Assembly: GCF_947631555.1 (NCBI RefSeq)
Contig: NZ_CANRLT010000003.1
Location: forward strand, 1 to 64,000
Length of the DNA stretch: 64,000 bases
Source: an uncultured Mailhella sp.
GTDB taxonomy: Bacteria > Desulfobacterota > Desulfovibrionia > Desulfovibrionales > Desulfovibrionaceae
Direction: 5' to 3'
Position numbers and translations under genes: made by a program. Shown one piece after another: positions 37,460 through 46,881 of the stretch. The first letter of the stretch is position 1. Each line of letters opens with the position of its first letter. Under the pieces are notes generated by a model. That model made no database searches, was not told the DNA's origin, and saw nothing but the letters and a program-made list of their open reading frames with translations.

Positions 37460-38890
37460 ATGATGCCGATGATGCCGAAAGTCGTTCTTCTGGGGCGCCC
37501 CAACGTGGGCAAGTCCACCCTGTTCAACCGTCTCATCCGCAGCAATCGCGCCATTACCCACGACCGGCCGGGCGTCACCCGCGACCGCATGGAAGGCGTG
37601 GTGCGTTCCCGCTTCGGGCGGGATTTCGCCCTGGTGGACACCGGCGGCATCACGCTGGACAGCCATCACGCCGTGGCCGAAGGGCCGGCGGGCATACGCG
37701 GCTTTGAGGCCGAAATTCTACGGCAGGCGGAGATCGCCCTCAAGGAAGCGGACGTCGTCTGCATGGTGGCGGACGGGCGCGACGGGCTTATGCCCTTTGA
37801 CGAACATCTGGCTTCCTACCTGCGCCGCTGCGGCAGGCCCGTGCTCCTGGTGGTGAACAAGGTGGACGGCGCGGAAAGGGAAGACGTGATGCTGGCCGAA
37901 TTCCACGGCCTGGGCTTCCCGCTCATCGCCTGTTCCGCCGAACACGGCCATAACCTCCGTGCGCTGGAGGAAGAGATTCGGGACATGCTTCCCGAAGCGG
38001 ACGATGCCGCGGAAGAGGAAGAGCGCCCGGCTGAAGAGCTGGAGGCCGCCCAGGATGCGCCCGGCGTGCGCCGCCGCAGGGTGACGGATCACATGCGCCT
38101 CTGCCTTCTGGGGTGCCCCAACGCGGGCAAGTCTTCCATGACCAACGCCTTTCTTGGCGAGGAGCGCATGATCGTGAGCGATCAGGCCGGAACCACCCGC
38201 GACAGCGTCGATGTTTCCATGCAGAGGGGCGGCCGCACCTATACCTTTGTGGACACCGCGGGCGTGCGCAGGCGTTCGCGCATTACGGACACCGTGGAGC
38301 GCTTTTCCGTGAATTCCTCACTGAAGAGCACCACCAAGGCGGACGTGACCCTTCTGCTCATCGATGCCGTGGAAGGGCTGACCGCGCAGGACAAGCGCCT
38401 CATCGAGCTTCTGGACGAACGCAAAACGCCCTTTCTCATCGTGGTGAACAAGATCGACCTCATTCCGCTGAAGGCACGCACCGCTCTCATGCGCGACTTC
38501 AAGGAGACCCTCGGCTTCTGTTCCCATGTGCCCGTGGTGCCCGCGTCGGCGCGTACCGGCGAGGGCCTGGACAGGCTCATTCCGCTGGCGGAACGCATCT
38601 ACGCCGAATGCGGAACCCGCGTTTCCACGGGCCTGCTCAACCGCGCCATGGAAGAGACGCTGGCCCGGCATCAGGCTCCCGTGGTGCGCCGCGTGCGCCC
38701 GAAGTTCTTCTACCTCACCCAGGCGGAGAGCGAGCCGCCCACCTTTGTCTGCTTCGTGAACGATGCCGGCAGGGTGGCCGAATCCTATGTACGCTACCTG
38801 GAAAAATCCCTGCGCCGCATCTTTGGCATCAGGTACGCGCCCATGCGCCTGCACCTGCGTTCTTCCCACGAAAAGAAGGAAAGGAAGTGA
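37460..38890 (+). CDS. der: ribosome-associated GTPase Der (EngA)
   Basis: A 476-aa tandem GTPase needed for 50S subunit assembly. Two G domains: G1 motifs GRPNVGKST and GCPNAGKSS, DTGG and DTAG for G3, and NKVD and NKID for G4. A C-terminal KH-like domain ends it (PKFFYLTQAESEPPTFVCFVN). An acidic linker of about 30 residues joins the G domains. Several ATGs cluster at the start (37460, 37469 and 37472 all possible). Confidence 0.95.
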   Translation: MMPMMPKVVLLGRPNVGKSTLFNRLIRSNRAITHDRPGVTRDRMEGVVRSRFGRDFALVDTGGITLDSHHAVAEGPAGIRGFEAEILRQAEIALKEADVVCMVADGRDGLMPFDEHLASYLRRCGRPVLLVVNKVDGAEREDVMLAEFHGLGFPLIACSAEHGHNLRALEEEIRDMLPEADDAAEEEERPAEELEAAQDAPGVRRRRVTDHMRLCLLGCPNAGKSSMTNAFLGEERMIVSDQAGTTRDSVDVSMQRGGRTYTFVDTAGVRRRSRITDTVERFSVNSSLKSTTKADVTLLLIDAVEGLTAQDKRLIELLDERKTPFLIVVNKIDLIPLKARTALMRDFKETLGFCSHVPVVPASARTGEGLDRLIPLAERIYAECGTRVSTGLLNRAMEETLARHQAPVVRRVRPKFFYLTQAESEPPTFVCFVNDAGRVAESYVRYLEKSLRRIFGIRYAPMRLHLRSSHEKKERK

Positions 38891-39005
38891 GAGGCGGTTT
38901 TCCTGCAGGCGTCCCGCGTCTGCGCCTTGGCTGCGACCGAATGTTTGACCGCGCCCCCTGCGACCGACTCTGTGACCGATGATCCTGTGAAGGACCCGAA
39001 GCCTC

Positions 39006-39674
39006 ATGGAAGCTCCCGTTATTGCCATTGCTGAAGACCTGCGTACGCTTTGCCCGGAATGCCGTCTGGGCTGGCTGACGTTTTCCGCCGTTCCCCGTGA
39101 ATCCGGCGTGGAGATGGACGCCTGCCTCGGCCTGCTGCTTCCAGAACTCAAGGCCGTGCTGGAGCAGACACCCCTTGCCGATATGCCGAATCTGGGGGAA
39201 TCCCGCCGCGCGTACAAGGCCTGCGGCAAAGACCCGGGCCGCTGGCGCGTCTCTTCGGAGGCTCTGTACCGCCGCGTGCGTCAGGGACGGGAGCTGTACC
39301 GCATCAATACCGTGGTGGACGTGAACAACCTTGTTTCTCTGGAAACCGGCTTTTCCCTCGGCTCCTACGACAGGGACCATCTGGGCCGTGCGCTGGTTCT
39401 GCGGCGCGGTCTTGCCGGGGAGAGCTACGACGGCATCGGCAAGGGCGCCGTTGACCTCGAACACCTGCCCCTGCTCGCCGACGAACACGGGCCTGTGGGC
39501 AGCCCGACCAGCGATTCCACCCGCGCCATGATCACGGGAGAGAGCCGCCGCATACTTACGCTTATGTACAGCTTTTCGCCGCTCAGAGAGCTGGAACGGG
39601 CCGTGGAACTGGCCGCCGCACGCTTTTCCGCACTTGCCGGAGCGGAAGATCTGCACAAGGGAATCCTGGCATGA
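39006..39674 (+). CDS. B3/4 tRNA-editing-domain protein
   Basis: A 222-aa stand-alone B3/4 domain as found in PheT (YRINTVVDVNNLVSLETGFSLGSYD is the core). Such proteins are annotated as possible mischarged-tRNA or phenylalanyl-tRNA editing factors; the actual role here is unproven. It overlaps the following exporter gene by 4 nt. Confidence 0.85.
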   Translation: MEAPVIAIAEDLRTLCPECRLGWLTFSAVPRESGVEMDACLGLLLPELKAVLEQTPLADMPNLGESRRAYKACGKDPGRWRVSSEALYRRVRQGRELYRINTVVDVNNLVSLETGFSLGSYDRDHLGRALVLRRGLAGESYDGIGKGAVDLEHLPLLADEHGPVGSPTSDSTRAMITGESRRILTLMYSFSPLRELERAVELAAARFSALAGAEDLHKGILA

Positions 39675-40543
39675 ACGTGAATGACGCCCGCTTCTGGAAG
39701 GGCACCCTTTACTGCCTGCTTGCCGCGCTTGTCTGGGCGTCCATCGCCCCCGCGTCCCGAGCCTGCTTTGAAGCGGGCATGAGTCCCACTTCCGTGGGCT
39801 TCTGGCGCATAGCCATGGCCAGTGTCTGCTTTCTGATCCACGCCGTTGTGCGCCGCGAATTCAAGCCCAGCCTCCGCGATGCCGCCGTCATCATGTTCTT
39901 CGGGGCCGTTTCCGTCAGCCTTTTCGTGATCACCATCCAGATTTCCATCCAGAAGAGCGGCGGCGCCATGGCCATCATTCTGCTGTTCACGGCTCCGGCA
40001 TGGGTGGCCCTGTTCTCACGCCTGTTCTTCAAGGAGCAGCTCACGGGTTCACGGCTTTTTGCCATGGCCATAGCCATGCTGGGCACGGCACTGGTCTGCG
40101 CGGCCGGCAGCAGCCTGGGCACGGGCGAGTTCTCCTGGCTGGGCATCTTCTGCGGGCTGGCCTCCGGCTTCTTCTACGGCCTGCAATTTCCCTTCTTCGT
40201 CTGGTGGAAGGACAAGTATTCCACGGCCACGCTCTTTGGCCTGAGTTTCAGCGCGGCGGCCATAGTCATGTCCGGCTTTGCCGGACCGCTGCCCCTGGAG
40301 AATGTCAAGGGCATGAGCGCACTCCTCATCCTTGGCATCCTGTCTTCCTATCTTGCCTATTTTCTCTACGGGCTGTCCCTGCGGCTCATTTCTCAGGTGC
40401 AGGCGGCGATTCTGGGCAACCTTGAGCCTGTGGCGGCCACACTGCTTTCCTGGTGGCTCTGGGACGAAAATTTTTCATTTATTGGCTGGGTGGGCTGCGC
40501 CCTCGTCATCGGCTCCGTGCTTCTGCTCACGGTGAAGCGCTGA
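39671..40543 (+). CDS. EamA-family transporter
   Basis: A 290-aa membrane protein with ten hydrophobic segments, two EamA repeats (LAALVWASIAPASRACFEAG in the first; GILSSYLAYFLYGLSLRLI and NLEPVAATLLSWWLW in the second). Translationally coupled to the B3/4 gene. Substrate unknown; amino-acid or metabolite export is typical. Confidence 0.87.
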   Translation: MNVNDARFWKGTLYCLLAALVWASIAPASRACFEAGMSPTSVGFWRIAMASVCFLIHAVVRREFKPSLRDAAVIMFFGAVSVSLFVITIQISIQKSGGAMAIILLFTAPAWVALFSRLFFKEQLTGSRLFAMAIAMLGTALVCAAGSSLGTGEFSWLGIFCGLASGFFYGLQFPFFVWWKDKYSTATLFGLSFSAAAIVMSGFAGPLPLENVKGMSALLILGILSSYLAYFLYGLSLRLISQVQAAILGNLEPVAATLLSWWLWDENFSFIGWVGCALVIGSVLLLTVKR

Positions 40544-40550
40544 AAAACGC

Positions 40551-40586
40551 AAAAAGCCTCCGAAGCAGCAGCTCCGAAGGCTTTGC
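40551..40586. terminator. terminator between convergent EamA and hisA genes
   Basis: AAAGCCT…AGGCTTT with an interrupted inner CGGAG-type pairing, flanked by A- and T-runs. The EamA and hisA genes converge on it. Confidence 0.65.
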
Positions 40587-40604
40587 CCTGCTGTTTTTAA
40601 CGCT

Positions 40605-41339
40605 TCAGCCCTGCGCGCGTATCCAGGCTATGGCCTCGGGCAGGTTCAGCGTTCCTTCGTAGATGGCCCGGCCGGAAATGGCCCCCTGCAAGCGGGCATG
40701 GACGCTGAGCGGATACAGTGCCTTGATGTCGTCCAGCGTAGCAACGCCCCCTGCGGCAACCACGGGCACGGGGCTGACTTCGGCCAGATGCTGCAGCATG
40801 GGCAGGTTCACGCCGCTTTGCATCCCGTCGCGGGCGATGTCGGTATAGATGATGAAGGCCGTGCCGTCGTCCACCAGCCGCGGCAGGACTTCATCCACCG
40901 TAAGCCCTGCGTCCGCAACCCAGCCGCGTGTCTTGAGCCGCCCGTCCACAGCGTCCAGAGAGACGCCGATGCGCCCGGGGAAGAGCGCGCACAGGCGGGC
41001 GTAGGCTTTGGGAGCTTCAAGGGCCAGCGTGCCGATGATGAGCCGTTCCACCCCGGCGTCGAACCACAGCCGGGCCGCGCTTTCATCGCGCACACCGCCG
41101 CCCAGTTCCACGGGAATGTCGAGAGCCTTGCAGATTTCGGCCACCAGTGCGGCGTTTACGCTGCGGCCCTGAAAGGCCCCGTCCAGGTCGATGAGGTGCA
41201 GCCATTCCGCACCCTGTTCCTGCCAGTGCAGCGCCGCGGCAACGGGATCCTCGTTGAACACCGTGGACTGATCGGCCTTGCCCTGCTTGAGGCGCACGGC
41301 CTTGCCGCCCTGGAGGTCCACTGCGGGAAAAATAATCAT
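40605..41339 (-). CDS. hisA: ProFAR isomerase HisA
   Basis: A 244-aa TIM-barrel isomerase of histidine synthesis. The N-terminus [17 protein letters not shown] carries the catalytic Asp, and [12 protein letters not shown] and [12 protein letters not shown] are the second-half phosphate-binding segments. The true start is 41339; the track's longer ORF runs back into the lipoprotein gene. It overlaps that gene by 4 nt, so hisA is the last gene of the tat–his cluster. Confidence 0.95.
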   Translation of the reverse strand: MIIFPAVDLQGGKAVRLKQGKADQSTVFNEDPVAAALHWQEQGAEWLHLIDLDGAFQGRSVNAALVAEICKALDIPVELGGGVRDESAARLWFDAGVERLIIGTLALEAPKAYARLCALFPGRIGVSLDAVDGRLKTRGWVADAGLTVDEVLPRLVDDGTAFIIYTDIARDGMQSGVNLPMLQHLAEVSPVPVVAAGGVATLDDIKALYPLSVHARLQGAISGRAIYEGTLNLPEAIAWIRAQG

Positions 41340-41971
41340 AGACCGAGTTCCTCTACGGCCTTGGCCATGCCTTCCGCAGCCAGCTCCTGCGCGGTGAGCC
41401 ATTTGCCCTTGCGTTTGAAGAAGGAAAGGATCCTGGTCACGTCGTTTGCCAGGGCCTTCTGCTCTGCCGCGAAATGGCAGCGCTGAAGCAGGGTCACGGG
41501 TTCGCGGGCGTCGATGAGGTAGAAATCTTCGTTCACGGAAGCCGGACTCAGGGCGCCGGCGCCGCTGCCCACACGTTCGCGCAGGTCGATGAGCTGCGGA
41601 ACCACGATGATGTCCGCGCCCGCGGTTCTGGCCCGTGCCGCCCACGTTGCCAGCGCACTGCGGCGGCCGCGGGCATCGAGGGCCGGTTCGCCGTCCACAT
41701 CGGCATGGCTCAGGAAGATGTAGGGGCGCTTTGAAGCGGCGAGCTTCTGCCGGAACGCCTCATCCAGTGCGGCGAGAGTGTCGGCATCGGCCTTGACCTG
41801 ATCTTCGGGGATGAAGCCGGAGAGCAGTTCCGCCGTCTGCCGGGGCTGGGTGAACGGCGCAACGGCCACGGACAGATCGTCCGTGATGAGGCGCTGGGGA
41901 GCTTCCGCCTTCTGACAGGCGGCGAGCAGGGAGAAACAGAAAAGGAGAAGCAGAAAACGAGGATAGCGCAT
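41336..41971 (-). CDS. lipoprotein of unknown function
   Basis: A 211-aa protein with a lipoprotein signal ([19 protein letters not shown], lipobox LLAAC). The mature part has the layout of a periplasmic alpha/beta domain ([36 protein letters not shown]), recalling outer-membrane-associated FlgO/LpoB-like folds, though I cannot assign a family. It sits between hisB and hisA with overlapping ends. Confidence 0.75.
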   Translation of the reverse strand: MRYPRFLLLLFCFSLLAACQKAEAPQRLITDDLSVAVAPFTQPRQTAELLSGFIPEDQVKADADTLAALDEAFRQKLAASKRPYIFLSHADVDGEPALDARGRRSALATWAARARTAGADIIVVPQLIDLRERVGSGAGALSPASVNEDFYLIDAREPVTLLQRCHFAAEQKALANDVTRILSFFKRKGKWLTAQELAAEGMAKAVEELGL

Positions 41972-42564
41972 CAGTCTAAACTCCCCTTGGTGCTGGGCGT
42001 GCGGCTGCCGCTTATGTGCACGGCCTGAGCCAGGGCAAGGCCCAGCCCCTTGGCCGCGGATTCCAGCAGATGGTGTCCGTTCTTTCCGTAGTGGAAGGTG
42101 ATATGCAGATTGCACTGAGCCGTGGACGCAAAGGCCTTGTAAAATTCCCGCCACACGTCCTTTTCCTCACGGGCGATGACGCCGGGCAGCAGTTCGTCCC
42201 CGCGGTACTCCAGCCAGGGGCGGCCGGAAAGATCAACGGTCACGTCGGCCAGGGCTTCATCCATGGGAACGCGTGCCCAGCCCGCGCGGGCTATGCCCTG
42301 CCGGTCTCCCAGCGCCTGCCGCAGCGCCTGCCCCAGGCAGAGGCCCGCATCTTCGGCGGTGTGGTGTGCGTCCACGTGCAGATCTCCGGTGCAGACAAGG
42401 GTGAGATCAAAGCGCGCCCAGAAGGCGATGAGCGTGAGCATGTGGTCGAACATGCCGAAGCCCGTGCTCACAGACGTGCGGCCTTCGCCGTCCAGATTCA
42501 GTTCCAGCCTGACGGAGGTCTCGGCGGTCGAGCGCGAGACTCCGGCAAAACGCGGTTCGTTCAT
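41971..42564 (-). CDS. hisB: imidazoleglycerol-phosphate dehydratase
   Basis: A 197-aa single-function HisB. The manganese-binding histidine motifs [25 protein letters not shown] and the C-terminal [15 protein letters not shown] are intact. Stop and start overlap those of the neighbours (1–4 nt), so it is co-translated with tatC and the lipoprotein. Confidence 0.96.
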   Translation of the reverse strand: MNEPRFAGVSRSTAETSVRLELNLDGEGRTSVSTGFGMFDHMLTLIAFWARFDLTLVCTGDLHVDAHHTAEDAGLCLGQALRQALGDRQGIARAGWARVPMDEALADVTVDLSGRPWLEYRGDELLPGVIAREEKDVWREFYKAFASTAQCNLHITFHYGKNGHHLLESAAKGLGLALAQAVHISGSRTPSTKGSLD

Positions 42565-43769
42565 GAGGACTCCTTCTCTTCGGAAGCGTCTTTGGACTCT
42601 TTTTTGCGGTAGGCGGCCGCGGCGACATAAATGCTTACTTCATAGAGCAGAATCATGGGCAGGGCCATGAATACCTGAGAAAACACGTCAGGCGGGGTGA
42701 GTATGGCCGCCACAATGAAGATGGCAAGGATGGCGTATTTTCTGGTTCGGCGCATGAAGTCGGGTGCGAGCAGTCCAAAGCGGGCCAGAAAATAGGCGAA
42801 GAGCGGCATCTCGAAGACCACGCCGAAGGCGATGAGGAGCTTGAGCGCGAAGCTCAGGTATTCCTCAACGGAGATCATGGGCACAATGGCATCCGTGGCA
42901 AAGCCCATGAAGAACTGAAAGGCGATGGGGAAGACCAGCAGGAAGCAGAACGAAGCCCCGGCCACGAAGAACAGGGAGGAGAAGAAGGCCAGGGGCAGGA
43001 CGGCGCGCTTTTCTTCGCGGTACAGGCCGGGCGCGATGAAGGCCCAGAGCTGATAGAAGGAAAACGGGCTGGTTCCGAACAGCGAGGCCACCAGAGCGAC
43101 CTTCATGTAGGTGAAGAAGGCTCCCTGCGGCGAGGTATAGACCAGCTTGCTGCCTTCGGGCAGACAGGCACGCAGCGGTTCGGAAAGCCAGGCGTAGAGC
43201 TGTTCCGAGACGCCGTAAAAGGCCACAAAGCCCAGAATGACGATGATGACTATGCGGAACAGGCGTCGGCGCAGTTCGTTAAGGTGTCCCATGAGGGACA
43301 TGGGCACGTCGTCCTCTGCGCCTTCGTCCCCGTCTTCACTGTCATCAACGTCCGGTGCAGCGGGGGCGGGGTCCTTCGCGGTGCCGTCCTCCGGCCAGAG
43401 CGCGGGCTGATGGTGAAAGGCCGCGAAGTCCGGGACGTCGTCCTTGGGCGCGGGAGCGTCCGGGACAGGGGCTTTGCCGTCTTCCGCCGTGCCTGGCGCA
43501 GCAGGAGAAGTTTTGTCTTCCGGCGCATCAGGAGCATTGGGCAGGGCAGCGGCTGGGGAAAGGGACTCTTCGCCGCCTTGCGGGGGCGTCTGTTCTGCTA
43601 CTTCGGCGGGTACGGCCTCCGCTCCGGGCGTGTTTTGCTGAGAGGGTGCTTTTGCATCGGGTTTGAAGACGTGACCCGTGGCCGCGGCGGAAGCCGCATT
43701 GCCATAGAACGCGGCCATGTCCGCGCTGTTCGGGCTGTTCTCGCCGCTGGAATGTTCTTTGCTTTCCAT
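42561..43769 (-). CDS. tatC: twin-arginine translocase subunit TatC with long N-terminal extension
   Basis: A 402-aa protein. Residues 155–395 are a complete TatC with six membrane segments ([16 protein letters not shown]…[17 protein letters not shown]…[18 protein letters not shown]). The first 150 residues are an added Pro/Ala/Glu/Asp-rich, low-complexity tail with no hydrophobic segment, expected in the cytoplasm. Usual TatC is about 250 aa. The ATG at 43769 lies 5 nt after the tatB stop. TatC forms the signal-peptide receptor of the folded-protein export system. Confidence 0.92.
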   Translation of the reverse strand: MESKEHSSGENSPNSADMAAFYGNAASAAATGHVFKPDAKAPSQQNTPGAEAVPAEVAEQTPPQGGEESLSPAAALPNAPDAPEDKTSPAAPGTAEDGKAPVPDAPAPKDDVPDFAAFHHQPALWPEDGTAKDPAPAAPDVDDSEDGDEGAEDDVPMSLMGHLNELRRRLFRIVIIVILGFVAFYGVSEQLYAWLSEPLRACLPEGSKLVYTSPQGAFFTYMKVALVASLFGTSPFSFYQLWAFIAPGLYREEKRAVLPLAFFSSLFFVAGASFCFLLVFPIAFQFFMGFATDAIVPMISVEEYLSFALKLLIAFGVVFEMPLFAYFLARFGLLAPDFMRRTRKYAILAIFIVAAILTPPDVFSQVFMALPMILLYEVSIYVAAAAYRKKESKDASEEKESS

Positions 43770-43774
43770 GACGT

Positions 43775-44077
43775 TCACGCCTTGTTCTCTTCTTCCGGAG
43801 CGGGAGCTGCCTGATCCGAAGCCGGCTTTTCTGCAGTGGGAGAGGATGGCTCTTCGGCACGGGCGGCTTGAGCGGCTTTGGCCTTTGCCGCTTTTTCCTT
43901 CTCTTCCTCGAAGGCGATCTCGGTGTTGAGCGTGCGCTGAAATTCCGTGGAGACACGGCGGAATTCGCCCATGAGCCGGCCGAACTTCTGCGCCATTTTG
44001 GGCAGATTCCTGGGGCCGAGCACCAGAAGCGCGACGATGAGTATGACAAGAAGTTCCGTGCTGCCTATGCCGAACAT
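43775..44077 (-). CDS. tatB: twin-arginine translocase subunit TatB
   Basis: A 100-aa protein: MFGIGSTELLVILIVALLVLG is the membrane helix, then a GPRNLPKMAQKFGRLMGEF amphipathic helix and a charged Ala/Lys/Glu tail. The Glu at position 8 and the Gly-Pro hinge point to TatB rather than TatA. First gene of the tatB-tatC-hisB-lipoprotein-hisA cluster. The track's longer start has no support. Confidence 0.9.
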   Translation of the reverse strand: MFGIGSTELLVILIVALLVLGPRNLPKMAQKFGRLMGEFRRVSTEFQRTLNTEIAFEEEKEKAAKAKAAQAARAEEPSSPTAEKPASDQAAPAPEEENKA

Positions 44078-44660
44078 GGCCGCCCCTCCGACAGGGCATC
44101 CATGCCCGCCGAAGCGGAGGCGAGACATGGATCATTTTTTATTCCGATATGTTACCAGTATCCTTGACGATGGGCCGGCGGTGCTGCTGCACACCGCCGC
44201 CACCCACGGGACAACGATACCTTGAATGGGCGCATCTTGCAAGAAAGGACCATCGTGCCGCAGAGGGCAAGTCTGACGGTCAGGCCTTTGCAGAGAGCCG
44301 GGGAACTTGCGGCCGCTACGCCTTGACGACTTTTGACTTTCCTGCCCTTGTTTGATAGCAGTTTGAAAAACGGTATGATATATTGTGTCAGGCGGTTGGG
44401 GCCTGAAGGAAGAGACAGCTGGTTCGTACCCGTACCATTCTTCACGAGGGAATGGTTATGATGAAAACCAGGCCTTGTTTTTTCAGGTAGTCTCGGTGAA
44501 GCAGGAGGCAGTCGGGGGTACGGCTCAAGCCGTTGCTGACAGGAATTCCCGGACTTCAGGCGGAGACAAGTGTCAATTTGGTTTGAAAAAGTGAAAAGCT
44601 GCACCGCGTGAAAAGAAGAAGTTCATTAACTGAAATAAAACTGCGAGGCATAGAAAAAAT
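44078..44660. other. 583-nt gap between tatB and the glycosyltransferase cluster
   Basis: No credible gene. A candidate sigma-70 promoter lies at 44352–44379 (TTGATA-N16-TATGAT) and a hairpin ACCATTC/GAATGGT at about 44436. The rest shows nothing I can name. The promoter would give a long leader of roughly 270 nt to the first glycosyltransferase. Confidence 0.5.
44352..44379 (+). promoter_or_regulatory. candidate sigma-70 promoter of the glycosyltransferase cluster
   Basis: TTGATA, 16-nt spacer, TATGAT, in the gap upstream of the AT-rich glycosyltransferase gene. Spacing is one short of ideal and no other evidence supports it. Confidence 0.3.
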
Positions 44661-45212
44661 ATGAAAATTCTTTTTACCGTTGCCTTTTTAGACGGGCTGC
44701 ACGGGTCTGTAAAGCATGTGCTCGAGTACAGTAGTTTTTTTGCTTCTAAAGCAGAAAAGAATGAAGTTTTTGTGGCTACAATTTTTTTCAGTGATAAAAT
44801 AAGAAAAAAGTTTACGGATAGAGGTATAAATGTTTGCACTATTGATGAAATAAATATTGAAAATTTCTACGATATTGTTTTTGCCTATCATTTTCCTGTC
44901 ATAGAAGCTCTTTTACATAAAGGATTAAACTGCAAAAAACTTATCCTTGGAAGTCTCTCAAGTTTTGTCGACATAGAAACTTTTCCTCTGTGGTGGCCTG
45001 CTGCTTCAATGCGCACGGTTATAAGTGAAGAATGTAAACAAGCTCATCATAAAAAGTACGGTATTCCTCTTGAAAGTATGTATGTCGTTGAAAATTCTAT
45101 TCCTGATGAGTTTTCAGTCTATCCACCGGTATACAAACATACCCCCCCCCCCCCCCACACACACACACACATACACTCCATCACACCAGCCGTTGTATGC
45201 CATGCAGAATAG
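44661..45212 (+). CDS. glycosyltransferase, N-terminal part, broken at a C15-(AC)7 tract
   Basis: A 183-codon ORF. Residues 1–160 look like the N-terminal Rossmann-like half of a GT-B glycosyltransferase (MKILFTVAFLDGLHGSVKHVLEY…ENSIPDEFSVYP). The reading frame then enters C15 and (AC)7, giving PPPPHTHTH, and stops soon after. The matching C-terminal half is open in another frame at 45197–45859. Gain of one C or loss of one AC unit would join the two into a protein of about 395 residues. DNA is AT-rich and unlike its neighbours, a sign of transfer. Confidence 0.7.
   Translation: MKILFTVAFLDGLHGSVKHVLEYSSFFASKAEKNEVFVATIFFSDKIRKKFTDRGINVCTIDEINIENFYDIVFAYHFPVIEALLHKGLNCKKLILGSLSSFVDIETFPLWWPAASMRTVISEECKQAHHKKYGIPLESMYVVENSIPDEFSVYPPVYKHTPPPPHTHTHIHSITPAVVCHAE
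45142..45170 (+). repeat. C15 followed by (AC)7, slippage-prone tract inside a gene
   Basis: Fifteen C residues (45142–45156) run straight into seven AC units (45157–45170). Both are textbook slipped-strand mispairing tracts. They lie exactly where the glycosyltransferase frame breaks. Confidence 0.9.
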
Positions 45213-45859
45213 CCGTTATTTCAAATCATATTCCTGAAGAACTGATAAAAACAAAAAAAATATTAAAAAAATATAATATAACACTGGATTTGATAGGGAA
45301 TGGGCAAAATATATATGTTGATATTACTCCGCAGATATTATCAAAGTATGATTTGATTATAAGTATTGGTAAAACAGTTCAGTATGCGTTAGGTATGGGT
45401 ATTCCTGTATATGAATACGATTATTTTGGAGGAAATGGCTATATTAATAAAAATAATATTAATGAGGAAGCATATTATAATTTTACTGGACGCCCGAAAT
45501 GCAGGCGTTTATCTCCTCAGGATATCGTCCATGAAATTATTGATGGCTATGATGAGGCCGTCAGTAATGCCTTTGAGCTGAAGGAAATTGTATGTAAACG
45601 GTTCTTGTTATCTGCTCAAATTGACACTTTATTTGAAGTTATTGAACGTAGTCCAGATTTTTCAAAAGAAAAAATAGATGATATCCGATATAATTATAAA
45701 CTTGACATAGTTCATGGTAAAGCTTTTTATGCATGGATATTGGGGAAGAATGACGTTTATGTAAAGGAAAGACTGGCGTTGTTTCTCCATTTTAAAGATA
45801 TCATGGAGCTTTTTCTTCTTTATTTGAAAAAGAAAATTAAAAAGATAGTAAGGTTTTAA
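45197..45859 (+). CDS. glycosyltransferase, C-terminal part (out of frame in this sequence)
   Basis: A 220-codon ORF that is the natural continuation of the gene starting at 44661: PCRIAVISNHIPEELIKTKK begins the second Rossmann half, and SIGKTVQYALGMGIPVYEYDYFGG is the donor-binding region of a GT-B fold. Its frame stays open back through the (AC) and C tracts. As a separate protein it has no ribosome-binding site worth the name, so it is probably read only after a tract-length change. AT-rich like the first half. Confidence 0.65.
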   Translation: MPCRIAVISNHIPEELIKTKKILKKYNITLDLIGNGQNIYVDITPQILSKYDLIISIGKTVQYALGMGIPVYEYDYFGGNGYINKNNINEEAYYNFTGRPKCRRLSPQDIVHEIIDGYDEAVSNAFELKEIVCKRFLLSAQIDTLFEVIERSPDFSKEKIDDIRYNYKLDIVHGKAFYAWILGKNDVYVKERLALFLHFKDIMELFLLYLKKKIKKIVRF

Positions 45860-46007
45860 ATTTTAATGATCTAAATTGCGAACCTGAGGTTTTTACGCTT
45901 TTTAGGAAACACGTTCAACGCTTGCTTGTTTTATATGGACAGGTGTGATAGGAGTTCTTTCCGTCATTAAGTGGGAAGCCGCTGTAAAAATTGAAGAGAT
46001 ACCCGCC

Positions 46008-46871
46008 ATGTCTAGAGTTTCCATACTTATGCCTGTGTACAATACCAGGCCGGAATTTCTGCGTGAAGCCATAGACAGTTTGCTTGCGCAGACGTTCACG
46101 GATTTTGAGTTCCTCATCCTCAACGATGCCTCCACCGATCCGCAGGTGGAAGAGGTGGTGAAGTCCTACACGGATCCGCGCATCGTCTATGCTGTGAATG
46201 AGCGCAATCTCGGTATTTCCGGCGCACGCAACCGCCTGCTGGATATGGCGCAGGGCGAATACCTCGCCGTCATGGATCATGACGACATCTCCCTGCCGGA
46301 ACGTCTGGAAAAGGAAGTCGCCTTTCTGGATGCTCACCCTGAAGTGGGAGTTGTTGGTTCGCTGGCCTTGAACTCAGCGACCGGCAAGGTTGACTCCCGT
46401 CCGGAAAAAGATGTCGAAATCAAGAAAATGCTCATGGTTGACTGTATGCTGCGTCATCCGTCCTGCATGCTTCGCCGTTCTGTCCTGGAAAAACACAGGA
46501 TTCGCTATGAGGCTCTGTATTCTCCGGCTGAGGACTATGCCTTGTTTGCCCGCCTTGTGCCGGTCACGCAGTTCGCCATTCTTCAGGAAGAACTCCTTCA
46601 ATACCGTTCATGGGATGGGAATACCACCGCGAAGCAATCTCATCGGATGGCGTCAGCAGCCGAGGGCGTTCGACTGTTCCTGCGCCGTGACAATCCTGAA
46701 ATCTGGGCTATGGCGCAATACCATATAAAAAAGAAGGATAGTATCAAGATTTTTGGGATTACCGTGCTTCGTGCGGAGCATACTTTTCAGTATGACGAAT
46801 GGAAACTTTTCGGTATGCTGCCCCTTTTAAAAATTAAACACCGTCCCACGGGACTGCGGAATCTGTTCTGA
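46008..46871 (+). CDS. family 2 glycosyltransferase
   Basis: A 287-aa GT2 (GT-A fold) enzyme. VSILMPVYNTRPEFLREAID opens the nucleotide-binding part, and NDAS, GISGARNRLL and MDHDD (the DxD metal site) follow in order. It likely adds a sugar to lipopolysaccharide or capsule. The ATG at 46008 gives the family N-terminus; the track's start 21 codons earlier is not needed. GC content returns to the genome level here. Confidence 0.88.
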   Translation: MSRVSILMPVYNTRPEFLREAIDSLLAQTFTDFEFLILNDASTDPQVEEVVKSYTDPRIVYAVNERNLGISGARNRLLDMAQGEYLAVMDHDDISLPERLEKEVAFLDAHPEVGVVGSLALNSATGKVDSRPEKDVEIKKMLMVDCMLRHPSCMLRRSVLEKHRIRYEALYSPAEDYALFARLVPVTQFAILQEELLQYRSWDGNTTAKQSHRMASAAEGVRLFLRRDNPEIWAMAQYHIKKKDSIKIFGITVLRAEHTFQYDEWKLFGMLPLLKIKHRPTGLRNLF

Positions 46872-46881
46872 CGAGAAGTGC

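Noticed and set aside
44382-44405. Possible ops/JUMPstart element (GGCGGTTGGGG) before the glycosyltransferases
   Set aside because: Only GGCGGT matches the RfaH-recruiting consensus, which is too little to call.
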